Below are positions 24,642-32,926 of a DNA stretch of 64,000 nucleotides, in pieces. Position 1 is the first letter of the stretch. Each line of letters begins with the position of its first letter. Both the position numbers and the translations under genes were made by a program. The notes under the pieces were generated by a model. The model worked only from the letters and a program-made list of their open reading frames with translations. It searched no databases and had not been told where the DNA came from. Origin of the DNA: Pelomonas sp. Root1217 (lineage in GTDB: Bacteria > Pseudomonadota > Gammaproteobacteria > Burkholderiales > Burkholderiaceae_C); NCBI RefSeq assembly GCF_001425705.1, contig NZ_LMDC01000001.1, forward strand, positions 1,162,486 to 1,226,485, written 5' to 3'.

Positions 24642-26885
24642 TCAGGCCCGGGCGGCAGCGGTCGGCGAGCCTGGAAGTGGTGAATAGCCCTGCAGCCAGG
24701 CGCCGAAGTCCGCGGCCGGCATGGGCCGCGACACGAGATAGCCCTGGATGACGTCGCAGCCCAGGCTGGCCAGCTGATCCCAGTGCGCCTGCGTCTCGAC
24801 GCCCTCGGCGACGATGCGGCGGCCCAGGTCGTGCACCAGGTCGATGGTGGAGCGCACGATGGCAGCCGAGTCCCTGTTGCTTGACATGTCGCGCACGAAC
24901 GACTGGTCGATCTTGATGCATTCGACCGGCAGGCGCTGCAGATAGCTCAACGACGAATAGCCGGTGCCGAAGTCGTCGATGTGCAGCGGGATGCCCAGGC
25001 CGCGCAGCCCGTGCAACACGCCCAGCGCAAACTCGGCGTCGTCCATCACCGTGCTTTCGGTGATTTCCAACTCCAGCAGGCCCGGCGCAGTGCCAAAGCG
25101 GGCCAGCTGCTGGCGGATGCGGTCCAGCAGGTCTTCATCGCGGAGATTGCGCGCCGACAGGTTGACGGCGATGGGCAGCGCCCGGCCGGCAGCCGCCCAG
25201 TCGCGGCTCAGCGTCAGCACCGACTCCAGCATCCATTCGGTCAGTGGCTTGATCAGGCCGGTGTGCTCCGCCAGCTCGATGAACTCCAGCGGCGGCACCA
25301 GGCCGCGCTGTGGATGCTGCCAGCGCACCAGGGCCTCGGCGCCGCAGACCCGGCCGCTGCGCACGTCGACCTTGGGCTGCAGGTACACGCGCAATTGATC
25401 GCCGTCGATGGCGCGCTTGAGTTCCGACGCCATGCTCAGGCGGATGGGCTGGTCCCGGTGCCGCTGGGCGTCGAAGAAGGCGTGCCGGGCCCCGCGCTGC
25501 TTGGCCTGGTGCAGCGCGATGTCCATGTGCCTGAAGACGTCATGTGGCGTTGCACCGTGCTCGGGGAACAGCACGATGCCGGTCTTGAAGGACACGTCCA
25601 GCGGGATGTCGGCCACCCCGAAAGGCAGGGCCAGGCACTCGTCCATCTGCAATGCCAGGGCCGTCGCCGCGGCCCGGTCGCCACCAGGGATCAGGATGGC
25701 GAACTCGTCGCCGCGCAGGCGAGCGACCACGGCGCCTTCGGGGACGGCCGCGCGCAGCCGCTCGGCAAACTCGCGCAGCATCGCGTCGCCATGGGCAAAG
25801 CCCAGCGCGTCGTTGACTTCGCGCAGGCGATCGATGTTGGTCTGCAGCGCCACGAAGGGCCGGCCCTCGCGATGACCGGTGTCCACGGCGGCCTCCAGAG
25901 CCGCAGCGAACTGGGTGTGGTTGGGCAGGCCGGTCAATGCGTCGAAATGGGTCAGGCGGTACATCGTCGCCTGCGCGCGCTGCTGCTCCGCGGCGGCGCG
26001 CAGCGTGGCGATGCCGAAGGCCAGGTCGTCGGCGGACTCCGTCAGCAGCGTGACCTCATCGGCGTCAAAGGTGTCGGGCTCGCCGTGATAGATGGTCAGG
26101 GCGCCGATGACCGTGTCGCCCGCGCGCAGCGGGCAGCCCAGCGCAGAGCGAAAGCCCGACAAGTGCTGGCGCCAGGCGGCATAGGCTGGGTCGGCGGCCA
26201 TGTCGGCCACAGTGCTCGTCTGGCCCGTGCGCACCGCGACGCCGGCCACGCCGGCGCCGAACTCACCCGGCGCGCAGCTGACGGTGACGGACTGCAAGAG
26301 CTTCAGGGCGCCCCGCCTGCCGCATTCGGCCACCGCCCGCAGGGCGTCGCTGCCGTCGTCTGCCCGGTACCAGATGACTCCCATGCCATAGCCGCCCGCG
26401 GTGACGATGGCCTGGCACATGCTGTTCAGCAGCTCGGTCTCGTCCCGGGCGCGCAGCATCGTGCGGTTGCCGGCGCTCAGTGTGCGCAGTGCGCGGGTGG
26501 TGCGGTCGAGGGCGTGCACCTGCTGCCAGAGCTCGCCGTTGAGGGCGTTGATCCTCGCCTCGGCGCGCTTGCGCTCGGTGATGTCGGTGCCCATCACGTA
26601 GTAGCCGACGACATGCTCCGCTGCATCGCGCTGGGGCACGTAGCTGACCACCTGCCAGACACCTGGGAAAGGCTCCCAGTCGTAGGTCTGCGCTTCGCCC
26701 TGGAGCACCTTGTCGATCAACGGCGCGGCGATGGCATAGCGAGCCTCGCCGAGGATGTCGCTGACCGTGCTGCCGACGATGTCGCTCCGCTGCGGCGCAA
26801 AACGCTCGCAGTACTGCTGGTTGGCGTAGACGTAGTGCTGCTCGGCATCGACGTAGGCGATCAGCGCCGGCACGTTGCTCGTCAC
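24642..26885 (-). CDS. PAS-GAF-GGDEF-EAL c-di-GMP phosphodiesterase (3' part of a frameshifted gene)
   Basis: 747 aa with a PAS domain (SNVPALIAYVDAEQHYVYAN), a GAF domain (about 165-310), a GGDEF domain whose signature is RGDEF and lacks the RxxD inhibitory site, and an EAL domain that looks complete (GAEALVRW, LEITESTVM, IDDFGTGYSSLSYL, KIDQSF, EGVET, QGYLVSRP). It probably hydrolyses c-di-GMP. The apparent GTG start overlaps the TGA of the CHASE3-PAS frame (GTGA), and no Shine-Dalgarno precedes it. In the +1 frame the upstream bases read ALRESQAHLQSVTSNVPAL, continuous with the PAS domain, so this is most likely one protein split by a one-base change near 26913-26923. Confidence 0.9.
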   Translation of the reverse strand: MTSNVPALIAYVDAEQHYVYANQQYCERFAPQRSDIVGSTVSDILGEARYAIAAPLIDKVLQGEAQTYDWEPFPGVWQVVSYVPQRDAAEHVVGYYVMGTDITERKRAEARINALNGELWQQVHALDRTTRALRTLSAGNRTMLRARDETELLNSMCQAIVTAGGYGMGVIWYRADDGSDALRAVAECGRRGALKLLQSVTVSCAPGEFGAGVAGVAVRTGQTSTVADMAADPAYAAWRQHLSGFRSALGCPLRAGDTVIGALTIYHGEPDTFDADEVTLLTESADDLAFGIATLRAAAEQQRAQATMYRLTHFDALTGLPNHTQFAAALEAAVDTGHREGRPFVALQTNIDRLREVNDALGFAHGDAMLREFAERLRAAVPEGAVVARLRGDEFAILIPGGDRAAATALALQMDECLALPFGVADIPLDVSFKTGIVLFPEHGATPHDVFRHMDIALHQAKQRGARHAFFDAQRHRDQPIRLSMASELKRAIDGDQLRVYLQPKVDVRSGRVCGAEALVRWQHPQRGLVPPLEFIELAEHTGLIKPLTEWMLESVLTLSRDWAAAGRALPIAVNLSARNLRDEDLLDRIRQQLARFGTAPGLLELEITESTVMDDAEFALGVLHGLRGLGIPLHIDDFGTGYSSLSYLQRLPVECIKIDQSFVRDMSSNRDSAAIVRSTIDLVHDLGRRIVAEGVETQAHWDQLASLGCDVIQGYLVSRPMPAADFGAWLQGYSPLPGSPTAAARA

Positions 26886-28018
26886 GCTTTGCAGATGGGC
26901 CTGGCTTTCGCGCAGTGCGCGGTGCGCTCCTGCACGCGCTCGGCCAGCGCAGCGTTCTGGGCCTCGATGGAGCGCTGGGCCTGCCGCTCCAGCGTCACGT
27001 CACGGAACACCAGCACCGCGCCGCGCAGGCGGCCCTGCATGTCGCGCTTGGGCGTGGCGCTCAGGGCGATCGGGCAGCGGTCGCCGCCGCGTGCCAGCAA
27101 CAGCACGTCGCCTTCGTTGACCTGGGGCTCGCCGCTTTGCAGCACCTCGCCGACCGGGCAGCCCAGCGGCGAGCCGGTGACCCCTTCGGTAGCGCGGAAC
27201 ACCACGTGCACGGGCCGACCGATGGCCTCATCGGATGGCCAGCCGGTCAGGCGTTCGGCCACCGGGTTCATGCGGCTGACACGTCCGTCCACATCGGTCG
27301 CCGTGACCGCTTCACCGATGGAGCGCAGCGTGATGGACAGCCGCTCCTCGCTGTCTTCCAGGTCGCGGCGGCTGCCGGCCGCGGCACGCAGCTGCCGGCG
27401 CAAGATCAGATAGGTGGAGATGAGCTGTGCCAGCAGGAGGGCCGTCACGGCGGCACCCAGCGGACGAATCAACCGGCCCGTGCGATCGCGCTCGGCGCTG
27501 TGCTGCTCCAGCAGCAGGCGTTCATCGGCCTCCATGGCGTCAATCAGCCGGTGCGTGCGCACCCGCGTCTCCTTCAAGGGCGCCGCCGCGACAACGACAC
27601 TGGCGACCGCCGCGCCCTGGTTTCTTCGCGCAGCCTCGATCTGCCGGGTCAGGGCTATGCGCTCGTTGACGACGGTTCGCAGCGCCGTCCAACGCTCCTG
27701 CTGCGCCGGATCGCCCTGGGTCAGGCGCTTCAGCGACCGCAGCGTCTGCTCGCGTTGCGCCAGTGCGGTATCGCGCTCAGCCAGATGCTGCTCATCGCCC
27801 GTGATGCGGAAATTCTGAGTGCTGAGCTCGGCCTGCAGCGTGGTCGTGCGCACCTGGGCCAGCGCGTGCAGCGCCTGCTGCGTTTGCTCGACCTGCAACG
27901 CGGCCTCGGCGGCACCGTCTGCCAGGCGCCAGGTGATGGCGAAAAGCACCAGGACGACCAGCATGGCGGTGCCGAATGCCAGCAGCACCTTGGCTTCGAA
28001 GCTCGAGCGCAAAGACAC
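26882..28018 (-). CDS. CHASE3-PAS sensor part (5' part of a frameshifted gene)
   Basis: 378 aa. A membrane segment (VLLAFGTAMLVVLVLFAITW) is followed by a periplasmic CHASE3 domain (AELSTQNFRITGDEQHL), a second membrane segment (LGAAVTALLLAQLISTYLIL) and a PAS domain (EERLSITLRSIGEAVTATD) with its PAC motif. The last residues after QERTA (HCAKARPICKA) do not look like the family and mark the frame break. GGGAGG lies 8 bases before the GTG at 28018, so this start is preferred over the ATG at 28060. With the frame restored, the protein would be a membrane CHASE3-PAS-PAS-GAF-GGDEF-EAL enzyme of about 1130 aa. Confidence 0.85.
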   Translation of the reverse strand: MSLRSSFEAKVLLAFGTAMLVVLVLFAITWRLADGAAEAALQVEQTQQALHALAQVRTTTLQAELSTQNFRITGDEQHLAERDTALAQREQTLRSLKRLTQGDPAQQERWTALRTVVNERIALTRQIEAARRNQGAAVASVVVAAAPLKETRVRTHRLIDAMEADERLLLEQHSAERDRTGRLIRPLGAAVTALLLAQLISTYLILRRQLRAAAGSRRDLEDSEERLSITLRSIGEAVTATDVDGRVSRMNPVAERLTGWPSDEAIGRPVHVVFRATEGVTGSPLGCPVGEVLQSGEPQVNEGDVLLLARGGDRCPIALSATPKRDMQGRLRGAVLVFRDVTLERQAQRSIEAQNAALAERVQERTAHCAKARPICKA

Positions 28019-28211
28019 GTCCTTGGCCTCCCTGGCCTGCCGGAGCGAGTGATGCCGCAACGGGCGCCGTGGTGTCCTCGCCCTCGAGTGGCGGGCCTAA
28101 CGGTGCCACCAGAGGACGTTACACCGTTGCCGCGCCGACGCAATGCGCAGCGTCACCGGTTTGAACAGCGCGCCGAAGCTGGACAGGCCGTAGCAAGCAG
28201 ATGATGGCGCT

Positions 28212-29663
28212 TCAGATGCCGATCAGGCGCCTCAGCCAGGGCCTGAGGCTAAAAAGCGCCGCGCCCGTGGCCAGGCTGCCCACGGCCAGCTGCGTGAACA
28301 GCGTCGCGTAGGCCGCATTCGTCGTCAGCGGCGAGCCATCCACTGGCTGGGACACCACGCCCGAGAAGTCGCCGGCGAAGAGGGATGCCAGCCCCGTCAC
28401 CAGCATCCAGCTGCCCATCATGACGCCCTGGTACTGCCGGGGCGCCAGGCGCCCGATCATGGCGTAGCCGATGGGCGAGATCAGCAGTTCGCCCACCGAC
28501 TGCAGCACATAGCTGAGGAAGAGCCAGGAGAAGTCCGAGCGCCCCGTGGTGTCGGCGAAGTGGATGCCGATGGGCAGCACGCCAAAGCCCAGGCCCATCA
28601 GCACCAGGGCGGCGGCGAACTGCATCGGGATGTCCACCGGCCAGCCGCGGGCGCGCCAGCGGGTGAAGAGGGCAGCCAGCAGCGGCCCGCCGATGACGAT
28701 GGTGACGGTGTTGATGTTCTGCACCCACTGCGGCGCCACGGGCACGCCCCAGACATTCATCAACACATTGCCCACTGCGTAGAGCTGCAGGCCGTTGGGT
28801 GCCATCTGGTAGAGCGACCAGAACACCAGCGAGCCCAGGGTCAACACCAGATAGGCCTTCATGCGCTGTTTCTCGGCCGGCACCGGGTGGCGCACGGTGA
28901 TGACGACGAGGGCGATGGCCACCAGGGCGCAGAAGGCCTTCATGCCGATGGCGGTGTCGCCCGGCTGCTTCAGCAGCCAGACCAGCAGCGGCACCAGCCC
29001 CACCAGCACGGCGGCGCCGGCGGCGAAGCGGCCCCAGAAGGCCAGGCCACGGCGGTGGGCGAGCGGCGTGTTGCGGTCGGCCAGCGTGCGCCAGAAGACC
29101 AGCGCCACAGCGATGGCGGCGGCATTGCCCAGCGTCGCGAACCAGAACAACGACGGGTAGTCCTCACTGAGCTGGAACACGCCCGAGACCGTGAAGCCGA
29201 TGAAGAAGCCGACGTTCATGCCGGCGTAGTTCCACAGGAAGGCGGCCTCGCGGCGGTTGTCCTCGGGCGTGAAGCGCTGCGTCAGCATCATGTTGACGCA
29301 GGTCACGTTCAGGCCGCTGCCGGTCAGGAACAGGGCCATGCCCCAGTACAGGCCTTCCAGGCTGCCGCCAGCGACGGTGCCGCAGCCCAGCACCTGCAGC
29401 AGCATGCCGCCCACGAACAGGTTGCGGTTGCTCAGGAAACGCCCGCCCAGGTAGCCGCCGAACAGGTGCAGCCCGTAGTTGAAGGCGCCGAACACGCCGG
29501 TGATCAGTGCGGCCTGTTCGCTGGTGAATCCGTGATGTCGCGTCGTGTACAGCGTCAGCGTGAACTGCAGGACTGCGAAACCCAGCGTCGCGAAAACCTG
29601 GATCAGGAACAGCACGGCAGACCCTTCGGGAATGCGTGCCTGGAGTTGTTGGAGTCGGCTCAT
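28212..29663 (-). CDS. POT-family proton-dependent peptide transporter
   Basis: 483-aa major facilitator of the POT/PTR2 family, which imports di- and tripeptides with protons. About 12-14 membrane segments are visible. Family motifs include GGYLGGRFLSNRN after TM2-3, FLWNYAGMNVGFFIG in the PTR2 signature region (NxGxxxG), QMAPNGLQLYA and the C-terminal half motif SYVLQSVGELLISPIGYAMI, which carries the conserved Glu of GELxxxP. The ATG at 29663 is preferred. An upstream ATG at 29711 adds 16 polar residues. It is monocistronic as far as I can see. Confidence 0.9.
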   Translation of the reverse strand: MSRLQQLQARIPEGSAVLFLIQVFATLGFAVLQFTLTLYTTRHHGFTSEQAALITGVFGAFNYGLHLFGGYLGGRFLSNRNLFVGGMLLQVLGCGTVAGGSLEGLYWGMALFLTGSGLNVTCVNMMLTQRFTPEDNRREAAFLWNYAGMNVGFFIGFTVSGVFQLSEDYPSLFWFATLGNAAAIAVALVFWRTLADRNTPLAHRRGLAFWGRFAAGAAVLVGLVPLLVWLLKQPGDTAIGMKAFCALVAIALVVITVRHPVPAEKQRMKAYLVLTLGSLVFWSLYQMAPNGLQLYAVGNVLMNVWGVPVAPQWVQNINTVTIVIGGPLLAALFTRWRARGWPVDIPMQFAAALVLMGLGFGVLPIGIHFADTTGRSDFSWLFLSYVLQSVGELLISPIGYAMIGRLAPRQYQGVMMGSWMLVTGLASLFAGDFSGVVSQPVDGSPLTTNAAYATLFTQLAVGSLATGAALFSLRPWLRRLIGI

Positions 29664-29797
29664 GGGGCGCGGATTGTCCTGGCGCGAAGGCAAGGTTCGC
29701 CTGGGTGTCATCCCGCGGACAGGAATTCACCGGGCCGGGCGGCCGACCGCGGCGACGACTGAGCCGCCGCAGGCACGGCCCCGACGCACCGCTCGGC

Positions 29798-29974
29798 TCA
29801 GCGAGACGCCGCCGCGTCCGGCTTGTAGTCCACGCCATGCGCGGCCAGGTAGTCGCGAATCAGGCGCCTCACCACCTGCGAGGGTGTCTGATCCTGCTGA
29901 GCGCACAAGGTCTCGAAGGCCTTCTTCTTGTCCGGATCGATCAGCACCGTCAGACGAGCGGTCTTTTGTTCCAT
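29798..29974 (-). CDS. Ribbon-helix-helix (CopG-type) regulator
   Basis: 58-aa protein starting MEQKTARLTVLIDPDKKKAF, followed by two helices (ETLCAQQDQTPSQVVRRLIR and DYLAAHG). The beta-strand with alternating basic residues and the two-helix pattern is a ribbon-helix-helix DNA-binding fold. AAGGAG lies 5 bases before the ATG. It is divergent from the DUF1275 gene across a 64-bp AT-rich region with two palindromes, which may be its own operator. No toxin-type partner is adjacent, so it is more likely a stand-alone repressor than an antitoxin. Confidence 0.8.
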   Translation of the reverse strand: MEQKTARLTVLIDPDKKKAFETLCAQQDQTPSQVVRRLIRDYLAAHGVDYKPDAAASR

Positions 29975-29996
29975 GCCGGCTCCTTATGTTCATTAA

Positions 29997-30013
29997 ATGA
30001 TAATTGCAATCAT
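29997..30013. promoter_or_regulatory. Dyad symmetry in divergent AT-rich region
   Basis: ATGAT and ATCAT flank a 7-base centre (AATTGCA) in the intergenic region between the RHH gene and the DUF1275 gene. It is a plausible operator for the RHH protein. It only partly fits a Fur box (TGATAAT half good, other half 4 of 7), so Fur is not claimed. Confidence 0.4.
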
Positions 30014-30014
30014 A

Positions 30015-30024
30015 TTGAATTCAA
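30015..30024. promoter_or_regulatory. Perfect 10-bp palindrome TTGAATTCAA
   Basis: Lies 14 bases before the GTG of the DUF1275 gene, next to the ATGAT/ATCAT dyad. Its position would let a bound protein block transcription or initiation of DUF1275. The surrounding 40 bases are markedly A/T-rich for this genome. Confidence 0.4.
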
Positions 30025-30038
30025 ACTAAATTAGCGTT

Positions 30039-30782
30039 GTGACCATCAGCTTCCTGCACCGCCTCACCGGCCGGCACCGCACGCGGTCGGCCAACCGGCA
30101 GCTCGGCGCGGTGCTGGCCTTCGTGGCCGGGGCGGTCAACGCGGGCGGCTTCCTGGCCGTGCAGCGCTACACCTCCCACATGACGGGCGTGATCTCCGGC
30201 GTGGCCGACGATCTCGCCACCGGCGGGTTTGCGCTGGCGTTGGCGGGGCTGGCATCGCTGCTGGCCTTCATGGCGGGAGCGGCCTGCACGGCTCTGCTCA
30301 TCAACTGGGCGCGTCGGCGCCACATGCACAGCAAGTACGCGCTGGCCCTGCTGCTGGAGGCGGTGCTGCTGCTGGCGTTCGGCCTGGTGGGCGCCCATCT
30401 CGACACGCTGGCCAACCTGCTGGTGCCGACCGCCGTGCTGCTGCTGTGCTTCATCATGGGCCTGCAGAACGCCATCGTGACCAAGATCTCCCAGGCCGAG
30501 ATCCGCACCACCCACATGACGGGCGTCGTGACCGACCTGGGCATCGAGTTGGGCCGGCTGCTGTACTGGAACCGCAGCACGTCGCCCGACTCGGTGCACT
30601 TCGTTCGCGCCAACCGCGACAAGCTCTTCATCCACAGCGTGGTGCTGGGCCTGTTCTTCGTCGGCGGCCTCGTCGGCGCGCTGGCCTTCAAGCACTTCGG
30701 TTTCTCGGCCACCCTGCCCATCGCGCTGCTGCTGGTGCTGATGGCCTCGCCGCCGTTGATCAATGACCTGCAGCGCGCCTGA
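30039..30782 (+). CDS. DUF1275 (YoaK-type) membrane protein
   Basis: 247-aa membrane protein of the DUF1275/YoaK family with six likely membrane segments. The signature AFVAGAVNAGGFLAVQRYTSHMTG is present at the start, and its second half repeats the motif as FIMGLQNAIVTKISQAEIRT followed by THMTGVVTDLG. Function is unknown for the family. GTG start with no clear Shine-Dalgarno, possibly a short-leader or leaderless transcript. It lies 24 bp upstream of the spermidine-synthase-like gene on the same strand, so the two probably form an operon. Confidence 0.88.
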   Translation: MTISFLHRLTGRHRTRSANRQLGAVLAFVAGAVNAGGFLAVQRYTSHMTGVISGVADDLATGGFALALAGLASLLAFMAGAACTALLINWARRRHMHSKYALALLLEAVLLLAFGLVGAHLDTLANLLVPTAVLLLCFIMGLQNAIVTKISQAEIRTTHMTGVVTDLGIELGRLLYWNRSTSPDSVHFVRANRDKLFIHSVVLGLFFVGGLVGALAFKHFGFSATLPIALLLVLMASPPLINDLQRA

Positions 30783-30806
30783 ACGCCGCTGCCTCTCACC
30801 CACACC

Positions 30807-31568
30807 ATGCCCGACACCGCCGACTCCCACCAGTTCGTCAAGCCCTTCGTCTACGAGACGCTGGATACCCGGGCCATGCATTTCACGATCTGCGAAATCC
30901 AGAGCCGCATGAAGGTGCAGCACCCCCATGCGCTGGACCTGGCCTACACGCGCACGATGATGGCTTTTCTGCTGTTCGTGCCGCGGCCCGAGACGCTGGC
31001 CATGATCGGGCTGGGTGGGGGTTCCATGGCCAAGTTCTGCCATCGTCAGCTGCCGGACACGCGCATCGAGGTCGTCGAGATCAACCCCCACGTCATCGCG
31101 TTGCGCGAGCAGTTCCAGGTGCCACCGGACGATGCGCGCCTGCGCGTGCGGCGCGGCGACGGGGCCGACTTCGTGCGCAACACGCAGGACCGGCTGGACG
31201 TGCTGCTGGTGGACGGCTTCGACCATGAAGGCCAGCCGCCGGCGCTGTGCTCGCAGGCCTTCTACGACGACTGCCGCACGGCGCTGCGCGAAGACGGCCT
31301 GCTGGTGGTCAACCTGCACACCGCCCACCCCGAGTTCCAGCGCCATGTGGCCCGCCTGGAGCGTGCCTTCGATGGCGAGGTCCTGCTGGTGGGCGACAAG
31401 GAATGCAGCAATACCGTCGCCTTCGCTGGCCGGCGCGCGCTGCGGGCGCCCTCGCAGGCCGGCGCGATGCGCAAGCCGCGGCCGCTTGCTCGCCAAGCCT
31501 GGGACGAACTCCTGCCGGCGTTTGCCAATGTCGCCGCTACGCTGCAACGCCAGCGCGAGGGCGGCTGA
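30807..31568 (+). CDS. Spermidine synthase-like methyltransferase-fold protein
   Basis: 253-aa protein with the spermine/spermidine synthase fold. The nucleotide-binding loop reads LAMIGLGGGSMAKF, the acidic residue after beta2 lies in RIEVVEINPHVI, and the Asp motif that carries aminopropyl-transfer activity appears as LDVLLVDGFDHEGQP, a variant of DxxxxD. It lacks the usual N-terminal beta-hairpin domain of SpeE. Substrate therefore uncertain: either a polyamine synthase or a related enzyme. Co-transcribed with DUF1275 by position. Confidence 0.8.
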   Translation: MPDTADSHQFVKPFVYETLDTRAMHFTICEIQSRMKVQHPHALDLAYTRTMMAFLLFVPRPETLAMIGLGGGSMAKFCHRQLPDTRIEVVEINPHVIALREQFQVPPDDARLRVRRGDGADFVRNTQDRLDVLLVDGFDHEGQPPALCSQAFYDDCRTALREDGLLVVNLHTAHPEFQRHVARLERAFDGEVLLVGDKECSNTVAFAGRRALRAPSQAGAMRKPRPLARQAWDELLPAFANVAATLQRQREGG

Positions 31569-31605
31569 GCCAGAGGCCGGGCAACGTCTGGATGCCGCCC
31601 TGCAG

Positions 31606-32811
31606 TCAGCGGGGCGGTGATGCCGGCCTGACGGAGCGATACACGCCGCGCCGTTCCGGCCGGCTCAGCACCAGCTGCCACAGCTGGCCCTGGCGGGAGC
31701 GGAAGAAGCCGGCGCAGCTCAGCAGGTAGTAGCGGAACATGCGCCGGAAGCCTTCGTCGTAGCGGGCGGCAAGTTGCGGCCAGGCCGCCTCGAAACGCTC
31801 GGCCCAACTCATCAGCGTGCGGTCATAGTCGGGGCCGAAGTTGTGCCAGTCCTCGATGATGAAGCGGCCCTCCAGCGCGCCGGCCAGCTCGACGGGCGAG
31901 GGCAGCTTGCCGTTGGGGAAGATGTAGCGCTCGATCCAGGGGTCGGTATGTGGCGCGCGCTGGTCCACGCCGATGCTGTGCAGCAGGAAGAGGCCGTCCG
32001 GCGCCAGCAGCCGGCGGGCGGTGTCGAAGTAGACGCCGTAGTTCTTCAGCCCCACGTGCTCGAACATGCCGACCGAGACGATCTTGTCGAAGCGGCGGTC
32101 ATCGGCGCATTGGAACGAGCGGTAGTCCTGCAGCAGCAGCGTGACGGGCAGGCCTTCGCAACGCTTCTCGGCCAGGGCCAGTTGTTCCTTGCTGACGGTG
32201 ATGCCGGTGACGCGCACGCCGAAGCGCTCGGCCGCAAAGCGCGCCAGGCCGCCCCAGCCGCAGCCGATGTCCAGCAGCGTCTCGCCGGGCTTCAGTTCGA
32301 GCTTGCGGCAGATCATCTCCAGCTTGTGCGCCTGAGCCTGCTCCAGGTCCTCGGCATGCTCCCAGTAGGCACAGGAATAGATCATGCGCGAGTCCAGCAT
32401 GGCTTCAAAGACATCGTTGCCGGCGTCGTAATGGTGCTCGCCCACCTGGTGGGCACGTGCCTCGCTCTGCAGATTGAACAGGCGATGGCGCAGGCTCTCC
32501 AGCAGCAGCTTCCAGCGTGCCGAGGCCGGTGCGGTGCGGTCGAGCTGGGCGCGCAGCAGGCGCTCGAACATCATGTCCAGGCGCTCGCAGTCCCAGTCGC
32601 CATCGACATAGGCCTCACCGGCGCCCAGCGACCATTGCGTCAGGATGCGGCGGTAGGAGCGGGCATCGTTGACGCGCATGTCCCAGGGCCGTGTGCCGTT
32701 GATCTGCACGTCGGCGCGCGCCAGCAGTTCACGCAACACAAGGGGCGGCTGCGGTGCCGATTGCGGCTTGGGGCCCTCGGGGCGGGATAACGTGGCTTGC
32801 TCCGATGGCAT
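31606..32811 (-). CDS. cfa: Cyclopropane-fatty-acyl-phospholipid synthase
   Basis: 401-aa enzyme that adds a methylene from S-adenosylmethionine to unsaturated phospholipid acyl chains. The N-terminal lipid-interaction domain contains GEAYVDGDWDCERLD. The catalytic domain has HYDAGNDVFEAMLDSRMIYS, the SAM loop LLDIGCGWGGLARFAAERFG, VTGITVSKEQ and VSVGMFEHVG with the bicarbonate-site Glu/His region. The end (YYLLSCAGFFRSRQGQLWQL) is typical. The ATG at 32811 is preferred because AAGGAG lies 9 bases upstream. Confidence 0.95.
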   Translation of the reverse strand: MPSEQATLSRPEGPKPQSAPQPPLVLRELLARADVQINGTRPWDMRVNDARSYRRILTQWSLGAGEAYVDGDWDCERLDMMFERLLRAQLDRTAPASARWKLLLESLRHRLFNLQSEARAHQVGEHHYDAGNDVFEAMLDSRMIYSCAYWEHAEDLEQAQAHKLEMICRKLELKPGETLLDIGCGWGGLARFAAERFGVRVTGITVSKEQLALAEKRCEGLPVTLLLQDYRSFQCADDRRFDKIVSVGMFEHVGLKNYGVYFDTARRLLAPDGLFLLHSIGVDQRAPHTDPWIERYIFPNGKLPSPVELAGALEGRFIIEDWHNFGPDYDRTLMSWAERFEAAWPQLAARYDEGFRRMFRYYLLSCAGFFRSRQGQLWQLVLSRPERRGVYRSVRPASPPR

Positions 32812-32926
32812 GCGCAACGACTCCTTTCAACGACGCCCTCAGTGTGCCGTCGCTTTCGCCGCGGTGCAGCCCCAAGTTTCAATGACTCACGAAAGCACGG
32901 GGATATCGCCGGGGCCGCTGTCGACG

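Noticed and set aside
29727-29993. 88-aa frame overlapping the RHH gene
   Set aside because: Ser/Arg/Gly-rich without a ribosome site; the 58-aa RHH frame has a perfect Shine-Dalgarno and a clear fold.
29997-30013. Fur box between the RHH and DUF1275 genes
   Set aside because: Only one half-site fits and no iron-related genes are adjacent; treated as an unassigned dyad.
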